Positions 30,884 to 38,520 of a DNA stretch of 43,286 bases are shown here, piece after piece. The translations under genes and the position numbers were made by a program. The notes under the pieces are model-generated. The model saw nothing but the letters and a program-made list of their open reading frames with translations, was not told the DNA's origin and ran no database searches. Source of the stretch: Arthrobacter sp. B2a2-09 (GTDB lineage: Bacteria > Actinomycetota > Actinomycetes > Actinomycetales > Micrococcaceae); assembly GCF_027587375.1 (NCBI RefSeq), contig NZ_JAMXIC010000033.1, positions 1-43,286 of the forward strand, given 5' to 3'. The first letter of the stretch is position 1, and every line of letters begins with the position of its first letter.

Positions 30884-31837
30884 CTACGCGTGCCGTGGGC
30901 TGTTTTCCCTTGACGCGTCAGATGTGTCGGCAACGTCCGTCACTTCAGTTACCCCGGCGACTTCGGCTTGGACTTCCTTGAGGGCTTCGGTGTGGCCGCC
31001 GAGTTGTTCGAGTTCGTGGGCGAGTTCTGCCAGTTCCGCGCCGCCGGCCATCTGGGCGGTGAGTTCGTCCAGGGTGATGTCCTTCTTGTCGTAGTAGCCG
31101 ATGGACTTGCCGCGCTTGAGCAGCAGGAACCGGTCACCCACGGGGAAGGCGTGGTGCGGGTTGTGCGTGATGAAGATGACGCCCAGGCCCCGGTCCCGGG
31201 CCTGCAGGATGTACCGGAGCACCACGCCGGACTGCTTCACGCCCAGCGCGGCGGTGGGTTCGTCCAGGATCAGCACCTTCGCCCCGAAGTACACGGCCCG
31301 CGCGATCGCGACGCACTGGCGTTCACCGCCGGAGAGCTGGCCGATGGGCTGTTCGACATCGCGCAGGTCGATGCCCATCTCGGCGAGTTCCTTCAGGGTG
31401 ATGTCCTTCATTTTCTGGACGTCCATGGACTTGAACGGCCCGAACCCGGTGGTCAGTTCCGAGCCGAGGAAGAAGTTCCGCCAGATCGGCATCAACGGGA
31501 CCACGGCCAGGTCCTGGTACACGGTGGCGATCCCGGCGTCCAGGGCGTCCCTAGGGGAGTTGAACTTCCGTTCCTGGCCCATGATCTTCAGCACCCCGGC
31601 GTCGTGCTGGTGCAGGCCGGCGATGATTTTGATCAGCGTGGACTTGCCCGCGCCGTTGTCCCCGAGCACACAGGTGACCCGGCCGTTGTCCACGGCCATC
31701 GTCACATCGCGCAGGGCGATGATGTTCCCGTAATGCTTGCCGACCGCTTCCAGGGAGAGCAGGTGCACGGGGGTGTGGGTCAGCGGGTCCTTCTCGTCCC
31801 GCAGCAGGGTCTGCTGGTCGATCTGTTTGGCATTCAT
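30884..31837 (-). CDS. Sugar ABC importer ATPase, single-domain (FrcA-like)
   Basis: A 317-residue ATPase. Walker A is GDNGAGKS at residues 59-66, the signature is LSGGERQ (167-173), Walker B is VLILDEPTAALG with E192, and the H-loop histidine is H224. Ribose-type systems usually have a fused double ATPase of about 500 residues; this one is single-domain, like FrcA of fructose importers, and must dimerise. The tail after about residue 265 is Glu/Ala/Thr-rich, extends some 45 residues beyond the fold and may be disordered. It lies downstream of the permease and binding protein in the same operon and energises sugar or polyol uptake. Confidence 0.9.
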   Translation of the reverse strand: MNAKQIDQQTLLRDEKDPLTHTPVHLLSLEAVGKHYGNIIALRDVTMAVDNGRVTCVLGDNGAGKSTLIKIIAGLHQHDAGVLKIMGQERKFNSPRDALDAGIATVYQDLAVVPLMPIWRNFFLGSELTTGFGPFKSMDVQKMKDITLKELAEMGIDLRDVEQPIGQLSGGERQCVAIARAVYFGAKVLILDEPTAALGVKQSGVVLRYILQARDRGLGVIFITHNPHHAFPVGDRFLLLKRGKSIGYYDKKDITLDELTAQMAGGAELAELAHELEQLGGHTEALKEVQAEVAGVTEVTDVADTSDASRENSPRHA

Positions 31838-31853
31838 GTTCCCGGGTCCCTTT

Positions 31854-32912
31854 CTACTTCAGTTCCGCGCGGCGTTTGACGATGAGGTTCACGATGGTGG
31901 CCAGCAGCAGCATCAGGCCCAGGAAGAACTTGAACCAGTCCGGGTTCCACTGCGCGTACACGATGCCCTTGTTCGCCATCCCGAAGATGAACGCACCGAT
32001 CGCCCCGCCCACCGCCGAACCGTAGCCGCCGGTGAGCAGGCAGCCGCCGATCACCGCGGCGATGATGTACAGGAACTCGTTGCCCACGCCCTCACCGGAC
32101 TGCACCGCGTCGAACGCGAAGAGGTTGTGCATGCCCAGGATCCAGCCGCAGAACCCGACCGCCATGAACAACCCGATCTTCGTCTTCGTCACCGGAACCC
32201 CCACGGCCCGGGCCGCGTTCGCGTCCCCGCCGACCGCGAAGATCCAGTTGCCAACCTTCGTGCGCAACAGCACCCAGGACGCGATCGCGACCAGGATGAT
32301 CCAGAAGAACACCGTGATCTTCACCTCGACCCCGCCGATGCTGATCGAGGACGCGAACACCGCGTGCGCCGAATCGAAACCATCCAGCTTCGAAATCGAC
32401 GGAGAAGACACACTGCCCCCGATCAGGCGGGTCAGGGCCAGGTTCAGGCCCGTGAGCATCAAAAACGTCGCCAGCGTCACGATGAAGGACGGCAGCTTCG
32501 TCTTGACCAGAATCCACCCATTGATGAACCCGATGCCGAGCGAGACGACGAGGGCCAGCACGACGCCGACCCACGCGTTCAGGGAAAAGTTCCAGCTGAA
32601 CAGGGAAGCGGTCAGGGCCGAGGAAATCACGGCCACACCGGTGGAGAGGTCGAACTCGCCGCCGATCATCAACAGCGACACCCCCACCGCCATGATCCCG
32701 ATCGTCGAAGAACCGTAAAGGATCGTCGCCAAAGCATTCGGCTGGGTGAACGTCTGGGACACCGAAGCAAAGAAAATGAAGAGGACAACGGCCCCCACCA
32801 GGGCGCCGACTTCGGGCCTGCCCAAAAACTTCTGGATCGGGCTACGGCGTCCGATCCGCTCATCGCCGGGGGCCGAAGCCGGCGCCGGCGGCAGGGTTGC
32901 TGTGTTTGCCAT
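31854..32912 (-). CDS. Sugar ABC importer permease (RbsC/FrcC-like)
   Basis: A 352-residue permease of the branched-chain amino acid/ribose (BPD_transp_2) type with about ten hydrophobic segments. The hallmark is the GGEFDLSTG segment near residue 85 and the AAVIGGCLLTGGYGSAVGGAIGA region near 285. Family members carry monosaccharides and inositols in actinobacteria. AAGGAG lies eight bases before the ATG. The gene lies between the binding protein and the ATPase. Confidence 0.92.
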   Translation of the reverse strand: MANTATLPPAPASAPGDERIGRRSPIQKFLGRPEVGALVGAVVLFIFFASVSQTFTQPNALATILYGSSTIGIMAVGVSLLMIGGEFDLSTGVAVISSALTASLFSWNFSLNAWVGVVLALVVSLGIGFINGWILVKTKLPSFIVTLATFLMLTGLNLALTRLIGGSVSSPSISKLDGFDSAHAVFASSISIGGVEVKITVFFWIILVAIASWVLLRTKVGNWIFAVGGDANAARAVGVPVTKTKIGLFMAVGFCGWILGMHNLFAFDAVQSGEGVGNEFLYIIAAVIGGCLLTGGYGSAVGGAIGAFIFGMANKGIVYAQWNPDWFKFFLGLMLLLATIVNLIVKRRAELK

Positions 32913-32976
32913 AGGAAGAGCTCCTTGTTGGTCTGGCCGCGCGGCGGTCGCCCGCCGCGCGGCCGGAATCCTGGAT

Positions 32977-33972
32977 CTAGCGGACGCCCTGCTGGGCGAA
33001 TTTGAGGACGTCGGAAGCGTTGGACTTGTCCACGATGGTCGGACCGGTCAGGACAGGCTGTCCGCCGCCGAGCTTGAAGCCGCCGCGCTTGGCCTGCCAG
33101 AGAGCGTCAACGGACATGTAGCCCTGGAGCCACGGCTGCTGGTCCACGGTGAAGATTACGGAGCCATCCACGATCTTCTGGGCGAGGTCCGCGTTCAGGT
33201 CGAAGCTGGCAACCTTTGCGGGGCTGCCGGCGTCCGTGACCGACTTGAGGAGCGTGAGGGTGATCGGTGCGCCTAGGCCGATAATGACATCAGCGTCCTT
33301 GGCTGCCTGGAGCTTCGCGGTGGCGGTAGATTGGACCGAGGTCATGTCCTTGCCATCCACGTAAAGGATTTCCGTTCCGGGTACTTTCGCCTTAACACCG
33401 GCACACCGTGCTTCGAGGCCAACGTGGCCCTGCTGCTGGATCACGCAGACCGGGTGCTTGAAGCCTTGCGATGCCAGCCTGGTTCCAACGGCCTCGCCGG
33501 CAAGCTTCTCGTTCGAGCCGAAGTGGGTGAACGCGCCGAGTTGTGCCGAGACGTCCTCCCCGGCGTTGAGGCTCACCACGGGGATGCCGGCGTCGGTGGC
33601 CTTCTTGAGCACGTCCTTGAGCGCATCCGGAGTGGCGAGGGTGACGGCGATGCCGTCAACTTTCTGGTCGATGGCTTGCTGCACGAGCTGCGCTTGGCGG
33701 CCAGCTTCCGGGTCACTTGTGTAGAGGAGGTCAACATTGTCCTTCGCCGACGCTTCTTCAGCGCCCTTGCGGACGATATCCCAGAACGTGTCACCCGCAG
33801 CGGCGTGAGTAATGAGGGCCACCTTCATGCGAGGAGTGCTTACGGCTTGTCCGCCTCCGGCGGCGTTGGCGCTGTCAGCGGGCTTCCCGCCCGTGCTGGA
33901 ACAGGCACTGAGAGCCATCATCGGAACGACGGCCGCAACGAGTGCCGCCTTCCGCCAGGAAAACTTCTTCAC
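32977..33972 (-). CDS. Sugar-binding lipoprotein of the ABC importer
   Basis: A 331-residue periplasmic-binding-protein-1-type protein. The lipobox is MALSAC with C24 as the anchor cysteine, then a linker, then the ribose-binding-protein fold (MKVALITHAAAGDTFWDIVRKGAEEA, VDGIAVTLATPDALKDVLKKATDAGIPVVSLNAG). It starts with GTG at 33972, with AAAGGAG seven bases before. It is the first gene of the long leftward operon that contains four dehydrogenases, so its ligand is likely the polyol or cyclitol that they oxidise. Confidence 0.92.
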   Translation of the reverse strand: MKKFSWRKAALVAAVVPMMALSACSSTGGKPADSANAAGGGQAVSTPRMKVALITHAAAGDTFWDIVRKGAEEASAKDNVDLLYTSDPEAGRQAQLVQQAIDQKVDGIAVTLATPDALKDVLKKATDAGIPVVSLNAGEDVSAQLGAFTHFGSNEKLAGEAVGTRLASQGFKHPVCVIQQQGHVGLEARCAGVKAKVPGTEILYVDGKDMTSVQSTATAKLQAAKDADVIIGLGAPITLTLLKSVTDAGSPAKVASFDLNADLAQKIVDGSVIFTVDQQPWLQGYMSVDALWQAKRGGFKLGGGQPVLTGPTIVDKSNASDVLKFAQQGVR

Positions 33973-34038
33973 GATTTATCTCCTTTGATCGGGGTTGTGG
34001 CCCTGCCACTCTGCAGGAGCTCAAAGCCCTCTACACAG

Positions 34039-34077
34039 ATCATGGTGACTAGCCTCACATATGTCAATACTTTGTCC
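34039..34077 (-). promoter_or_regulatory. Promoter of the leftward ABC/dehydrogenase operon
   Basis: On the minus strand, -35 TTGACA (34062-34067) and -10 CATGAT (34039-34044) are 17 bases apart, about 70 bases upstream of the binding-protein start. GGACA (34073-34077) and TGACATA elements overlap or precede the -35 and recall the motifs before the GntR gene and the LacI-divergent gene. Confidence 0.6.
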
Positions 34078-34121
34078 TGACATTAGGATGTTTTTACGTG
34101 AAGAAGCGGTTTGATGACGAA

Positions 34122-35141
34122 TTAGGGTGCCGCGCGCGACACCCTCGCGGTCGTCGAGCGGACAACCAGGATGGGATCAATCAAAGTGCGCTCGGGCTTG
34201 ATAGTGGGGTCTTCAATCCTCGCGAGCAGACGGTGCGCAGCGTCGGTCCCCACCACGTCGCTTCGGTTGTCAACGGACGTGATATCCAGATACCTCGACT
34301 TGGCCAACGGGGAATTGTCATAGCCGATCACCGAAATGTCGCCGGGCACGCGAAGGCCCCGGGCCTTGAGGACGGCAAAGGCGCCCACGGCCATGGTGTC
34401 GTTGGCCGCGAAGATCGCGGTGGTGTCTGGATGGTGGTCCAGGAGCCAAGAGGCGGCGGCGTAGCCATCTTCCTCCGAAGTACCCTTGGACTCGGCAATC
34501 AGAAGTTCGACGCCGGCGGCCTGGATTTGCCGCCGGAAACCGGCGCGCCGATGGGCTGACGCGCCATCGGACCCCGAGAGATGGCCGATGCGGGTATGAC
34601 CCAGCCCCAGCAAGTGGCTGGCGGCCATGGCGCCCCCGCCGTCGTCGTCGTTGGTTATGAGGTCTGCGCCGCTCGGCATCGCCTTGCGCCACCCGGCCAC
34701 CACCGTAGGCACCCACGTCCGGGCCAGCATTGGCTCGCTCGGTTCCGCCGCGATCACCAGCGCGTCAATATGCATGGCGAGGAGGCCGTCCGTGGCTTCT
34801 TTGATGCGATTCTCGCCGGGCTGGGAGTCGGCCAGCATGACGTGGTAGCCGAGGTCGGAGAGGACGGACTCCATGCCCCTCAGCAGGTCCACGAACCAGA
34901 GGTTCCGGTAGTCGTCGATCACCAGGCCGATGCTCTTGGTCCGATTGCTCGCCAGGGTGGTTGCGGCCCGGCTGGGCCGGTAGCCCAACTCCGATATTGC
35001 AGCCTGGACGGCTTCGCGGCGCTTGTCGCTGACCCGCGCCGGCGCTTGGAGGACCAAAGACACCAACGACGGCGAGACGCCGGCATGCTTGGCAACGTCA
35101 TAGATGGTCGGGCGGCGGGTTTTGGGACTTGTCGAACTCAT
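34122..35141 (-). CDS. LacI-family transcriptional regulator
   Basis: A 339-residue repressor. The LacI helix-turn-helix with hinge helix is at residues 11-60 (PTIYDVAKHAGVSPSLVSLVLQ), followed by a sugar-binding-protein-like effector domain. The ATG at 35141 has GAAAGG ten bases before it and is preferred over the frame opening at 35171. It is divergent from a dehydrogenase/TIM-barrel pair and lies immediately upstream of the ABC operon, so it could control both. A LacI-type operator lies in the divergent gap. Confidence 0.9.
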   Translation of the reverse strand: MSSTSPKTRRPTIYDVAKHAGVSPSLVSLVLQAPARVSDKRREAVQAAISELGYRPSRAATTLASNRTKSIGLVIDDYRNLWFVDLLRGMESVLSDLGYHVMLADSQPGENRIKEATDGLLAMHIDALVIAAEPSEPMLARTWVPTVVAGWRKAMPSGADLITNDDDGGGAMAASHLLGLGHTRIGHLSGSDGASAHRRAGFRRQIQAAGVELLIAESKGTSEEDGYAAASWLLDHHPDTTAIFAANDTMAVGAFAVLKARGLRVPGDISVIGYDNSPLAKSRYLDITSVDNRSDVVGTDAAHRLLARIEDPTIKPERTLIDPILVVRSTTARVSRAAP

Positions 35142-35187
35142 GATTCGGGAACCTTTCTCCTCTGCTGTCAAGGGTATGCGCAGAACA

Positions 35188-35247
35188 TTGACAGGACATA
35201 CTCACATGATTAGGCTTTGAGTCCAGTGCTAAATTGTAGCGCTCCAA
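35188..35247 (+). promoter_or_regulatory. Promoter and LacI-type operator of the dehydrogenase/TIM-barrel pair
   Basis: -35 TTGACA (35188-35193) and -10 TAGGCT (35211-35216) are 17 bases apart. Downstream at 35234-35247 lies TTGTAGCGCTCCAA, a near-perfect 14-base palindrome with the central CG typical of LacI-family operators, placed to block transcription just after initiation. GGACATAC occurs in the promoter spacer. Confidence 0.68.
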
Positions 35248-35297
35248 AATGCCATAGGGGTGTTCGGCACCCAGGCTGAATTTCGAAGGAGAAATCA

Positions 35298-36476
35298 ATG
35301 GCTGAGAGCCTAGGGGTCGCCGTCATCGGCGCAGGAATGGCCGGCAAGGCACACGCGGCGGCCTACCGCACAGCGTCTGCCCTTTACAGCCCGGTGCTTC
35401 CGCCGGTGCGCCTCGTTTCGATCGGCGACGTGAACGCGGAGTTCGGGTCCCTCGCTGCCCGGCGATTTGGCTACGAACGCAATGACACCTCGTGGCAGGC
35501 GATCGCCGAAGCAGACGATATCGACGTCGTCAGCGTCGTCATCGCGAATTCCCTCCACCGCGAGGTGGTCGAGGGACTCCTGGCCGCAGGCAAGCACGTC
35601 CTCTGCGAGAAGCCACTGAGCGACTCGATCGAGGACGCCCGCGCCATGGCGGAAGCCGCCCGCAACGCTTCCAGCATCGCGCGCATCGGCTTCACATTCC
35701 GCCGCACGCCCGGGATCGCCTACATCCGCGACTTGATCCGCACCGGCGTCCTCGGCAAGGTGCTGCACTTCAGCGGCCGCTACTGGACCGACTACGGATT
35801 CAGCCCGTCCGCCCCCATGAGCTGGCGCTACAAGGGCGGGCCCGGCTCCGGCGCGCTGGCCGACGTCGGAAGCCACTTGACGTATATCTCCGAGTTCCTC
35901 TGCGGCGACATCAAGTCCATCTCCGGTGGTCGCCTCAGCACCGTCATCGACAAGCGCCCCCTGCCGCTCGGCGCCGTCATGGGACATGACCATGCAGCGG
36001 TGAGCGACACCTTTGAGGCTGTGGAGAATGACGACTACGCCGCCTTCAACGCAGCGTTCGAAAGCGGCGCGGGCAGCTTCGAGGTTTCCCGTGTTGCGGC
36101 AGGACACGCGAACAGCCTCAACTTCGAAGTGTTCTGCGAGAACGGTGCGGCCAAGTTCGACCAGCGCCGCCCCTCCGAAATCCAGCTCTTCCTCAACGAT
36201 GGCTCCGGAAACGAAAACGGCTATCGCCAAGTCATCCTCGGCCCGGGCCACCCCTACATCGCCGGCGGCCTGGCCATGGACGCCCCCGAAGTCGGCTTCG
36301 GCCAGAACGACGCCTTCGGTTACCAGGCCCGGGCGTTCCTCGAAGAGGTTGCCGGCATTCCCGAGGCCGAGTCCCTCCCCCGCTGTGCCACGTTCGACGA
36401 AGGCGTGCGCAACATGGAATTGCTCGGCGCTGTCACGGAATCCGCACTCAACAACGGAAAGACGATCACGCTATGA
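35298..36476 (+). CDS. Gfo/Idh/MocA dehydrogenase with D-H active site
   Basis: A 392-residue dehydrogenase. The NAD motif VIGAGMAGKAHAAAY starts near residue 9, the catalytic lysine is K105 (CEKPLSDS), and the Asp/His pair is D189 and H193 (LADVGSHL). The D-V-G-S-H pattern is typical of dehydrogenases for glycosides and sugar derivatives rather than of classical IolG (D-x3-H-DFD). AAGGAG precedes the ATG. Its stop overlaps the next gene start by four bases (ATGA), and both follow a LacI operator. The substrate is probably a sugar or cyclitol imported by the adjacent ABC system. Confidence 0.88.
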   Translation: MAESLGVAVIGAGMAGKAHAAAYRTASALYSPVLPPVRLVSIGDVNAEFGSLAARRFGYERNDTSWQAIAEADDIDVVSVVIANSLHREVVEGLLAAGKHVLCEKPLSDSIEDARAMAEAARNASSIARIGFTFRRTPGIAYIRDLIRTGVLGKVLHFSGRYWTDYGFSPSAPMSWRYKGGPGSGALADVGSHLTYISEFLCGDIKSISGGRLSTVIDKRPLPLGAVMGHDHAAVSDTFEAVENDDYAAFNAAFESGAGSFEVSRVAAGHANSLNFEVFCENGAAKFDQRRPSEIQLFLNDGSGNENGYRQVILGPGHPYIAGGLAMDAPEVGFGQNDAFGYQARAFLEEVAGIPEAESLPRCATFDEGVRNMELLGAVTESALNNGKTITL

Positions 36477-37492
36477 AACTCGGCGTCTACAACGCAATCC
36501 TGCACGACAGGCCGCTTCCCGAGGCCCTCAAGGTCATCGCTGACCTGGGTCTGACGGGGATCGAGATCAACACGGGCGGATTCCTGCCGGCCGTCCACGT
36601 CCCCACCATGGACGACATCTTGGTTTCGGACGCCGCGCGTGATGACTATCTCGCGATCTTCGAGGGCACCGGCGTCGCCATCGCAGGCCTGAACTGCAAC
36701 GGAAACCCGCTGCACCCGAAGCGCGAGATCGGCGAGAAGCATGCCGACGACGTCCGCCGCTCCATCCGGCTCGCAGAGCGCCTCGGCCAGAACCGGGTGG
36801 TGACCATGTCCGGCCTGCCGGGGGGTGAGCCGGGAGCCACCACGGTCAACTGGGTGGTCAACGCCTGGAACTCGGCGGCACTTGACGTGCTGGACTACCA
36901 ATGGGATGTCGCGGCGAAGTTCTGGCGCGAGACCGACCGCCTGGCCGCGGACCACGGCGTCAAGGTGGCCCTCGAACTGCACCCGCAGAACATCGTGTTC
37001 AACACCGCAGATGTCCACAAACTCATCGAACTCACGGGCGCCACGCACGTGGGCGTCGAACTGGACGCATCGCACCTGTTCTGGCAGCACATGGATCCGG
37101 TCGCCGTGGTCCGAGAACTCGGCCCGTTGGTCTTCCAGGCGGCCGCGAAGGACGTCCGAGTCAACACCGCGAACGCCGCCCTCTACGGGGTCCTCGACAA
37201 CAGCTTCCGCCGGCTCTCGCCGGAGGAGAACCGCACCAACCTCGGGGGCGACGAGTGGGCCAATGAGTGGCCCAAGAACTCCGCGTGGGACTTCGTTGCC
37301 CTGGGCCGCGGGCACGGCACCGCCTACTGGACCGAGTTCCTGCGTGCGCTTCACGAGGTGGACCCGAACATGCTGGTCAACATCGAGCACGAAGACACCT
37401 CCCTCGGCCGGATCGAAGGTCTCGAAGTGGCCGCCAAGGTCCTGCGGGACGCGGACGCAGCGCTCACGGCGTCGCTGAGGGTGACTGCCTGA
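36473..37492 (+). CDS. TIM-barrel sugar isomerase/epimerase family protein
   Basis: A 339-residue xylose-isomerase-like barrel. The metal ligands of the family can be placed at E168 (ALELHPQN), D198 and H201 (VELDASHLFW) and E305 (NIEHED). It is longer than Hyi or IolE proteins (about 260-300). Partnership with a Gfo/Idh/MocA dehydrogenase recalls systems that first oxidise a sugar hydroxyl to a ketone and then isomerise, epimerise or eliminate. Reactions on 3-keto-glycosides or inososes are options; the sequence does not decide between them. It is translationally coupled to the upstream dehydrogenase. Confidence 0.84.
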   Translation: MKLGVYNAILHDRPLPEALKVIADLGLTGIEINTGGFLPAVHVPTMDDILVSDAARDDYLAIFEGTGVAIAGLNCNGNPLHPKREIGEKHADDVRRSIRLAERLGQNRVVTMSGLPGGEPGATTVNWVVNAWNSAALDVLDYQWDVAAKFWRETDRLAADHGVKVALELHPQNIVFNTADVHKLIELTGATHVGVELDASHLFWQHMDPVAVVRELGPLVFQAAAKDVRVNTANAALYGVLDNSFRRLSPEENRTNLGGDEWANEWPKNSAWDFVALGRGHGTAYWTEFLRALHEVDPNMLVNIEHEDTSLGRIEGLEVAAKVLRDADAALTASLRVTA

Positions 37493-37515
37493 GCAGTCCG
37501 TCGCACTAATCGAGT

Positions 37516-37542
37516 GGGCGGGCCGGGGTTCCCGGCCCTCCC
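37516..37542. terminator. GC-rich hairpin between convergent genes
   Basis: A 12-base-pair stem with one mismatch and a three-base loop lies between the TIM-barrel stop (37492) and the end of the small membrane-protein gene (37551). There is no strong T-run. A bidirectional terminator is likely. Confidence 0.6.
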
Positions 37543-37550
37543 AGTCGGTT

Positions 37551-37871
37551 CTAAACCGGACGGTAGATTTCCACGAGCGTCAGTGCGCCGATGACCATCA
37601 TTGCCATTCCAATCCCTCCACAACCTATGAAGGTGAATTCTTTGGCGCGGGTACCTGACTTCAGGAACGTGCTCACTGAAAGCCCGAACACCAAGACGCC
37701 AGCGCCCGCTACGGTCATGCTCGCTGAGAATATTCGAACCGGGTAGCTGTCTGTCCACAGCGCAGGCAGCGCAATCGCGATCACAATAAGTAGCACGCCC
37801 AGCAATCCCGTGAGGGCCGCAACGGGACGGCGCCGTAGCTCACTGATGGAAAAACCGTTCTGTTCGATCAT
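37551..37871 (-). CDS. Small membrane protein of unknown function
   Basis: A 106-residue protein with three probable transmembrane segments (about residues 18-35, 46-65 and 77-97) and no recognisable catalytic motif. The ATG at 37871 has AGGAG eleven bases upstream; the open frame continues to 37925 but runs into a hairpin. It stands alone between the sugar genes and the ArsR/SulP module. A DUF-type membrane protein is all that can be said. Confidence 0.65.
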   Translation of the reverse strand: MIEQNGFSISELRRRPVAALTGLLGVLLIVIAIALPALWTDSYPVRIFSASMTVAGAGVLVFGLSVSTFLKSGTRAKEFTFIGCGGIGMAMMVIGALTLVEIYRPV

Positions 37872-37914
37872 GTGCGGGCATCTCCTGGAGTTTCCTCTAC
37901 AAGCCAGCGTAACG

Positions 37915-37947
37915 GAGGGCTCCATCCGAAGTTCGGATGGAGCCCTC
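37915..37947. other. Perfect long hairpin upstream of the small membrane protein
   Basis: Arms 37915-37930 and 37932-37947 are perfectly complementary over 16 bases and form a very stable hairpin. No gene ends just before it on either strand, and no T-run follows. It lies 43 bases upstream of the membrane-protein start, where it could be a 5' leader structure, or it could be the remnant of an old terminator. Confidence 0.75.
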
Positions 37948-38069
37948 TCAACGTACTGACCAACGACGGCGTCGCCTCCTCACGCTGCTCCGTCGGCGTC
38001 GGCTGCTTGCTGCGCCGTGCGGGTCTGGAACCGGCCCGTCCGCCGGAAGTCACGGACGCGTTCCTACCC

Positions 38070-38099
38070 TTGTTATGCTGGATGATGAATCCATAAAAT
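38070..38099 (+). promoter_or_regulatory. Promoter with ArsR-type operator of the SulP module
   Basis: -35 TTGTTA (38070-38075) and -10 TAAAAT (38094-38099) are 18 bases apart. The dyad TGGAT-N5-ATCCA (38079-38093) fills the spacer exactly, a classic place for an ArsR repressor. The nearby ArsR gene starts at 38140. Confidence 0.58.
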
Positions 38100-38139
38100 A
38101 GTCAAGCAAGGGGTTGTGCTGACGGGCAGGGAGACATGC

Positions 38140-38520
38140 ATGGAAGAGTTCGCGGATTTCCGGGCACCGCTGTACGAGGTGAAGGCCAATCTGTTCAAGG
38201 GGCTGGCCCACCCGGTTAGGATCCGGGTGCTTGAGCTGCTGTCGGCGGCGCCCGAGGTGTCAGTGACAGAGCTTCTGGCCGCAACGGGCCTGGAGGCATC
38301 GCACCTGTCCCAGCATCTGTCGGTGCTGCGTCGATATCACTTGGTCAAGGGAGAGCGACGGGCGCTGCAGATGTTCTACACCCTGGCGTACCCACAGGTC
38401 GCGGAACTCCTCTCCGTGGCCAGACTGCTGCTCAACGACATTCTGCACACCACCCGGGCGCAGCTTGAGTCCTCAGAAGCGACTGCACCCTCGTCAGCCG
38501 CAGCGGCCAGCACCCGGTGA
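38140..38520 (+). CDS. ArsR/SmtB-type winged-helix regulator
   Basis: A 126-residue ArsR-family protein with the dimer/winged-helix core at about residues 14-95 (ANLFKGLAHPVRIRVLELL, ATGLEASHLSQHLSVLRRYHLV). The metal-binding ELCVCDL motif of metal-sensing ArsR proteins is replaced by EVSVTELL without cysteines, so it probably senses something other than arsenite or cadmium. AGGGAG precedes the ATG; an in-frame GTG at 38116 is less likely. It overlaps the SulP gene by four bases (GTGA) and likely represses it through the dyad in its promoter. Confidence 0.87.
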   Translation: MEEFADFRAPLYEVKANLFKGLAHPVRIRVLELLSAAPEVSVTELLAATGLEASHLSQHLSVLRRYHLVKGERRALQMFYTLAYPQVAELLSVARLLLNDILHTTRAQLESSEATAPSSAAAASTR

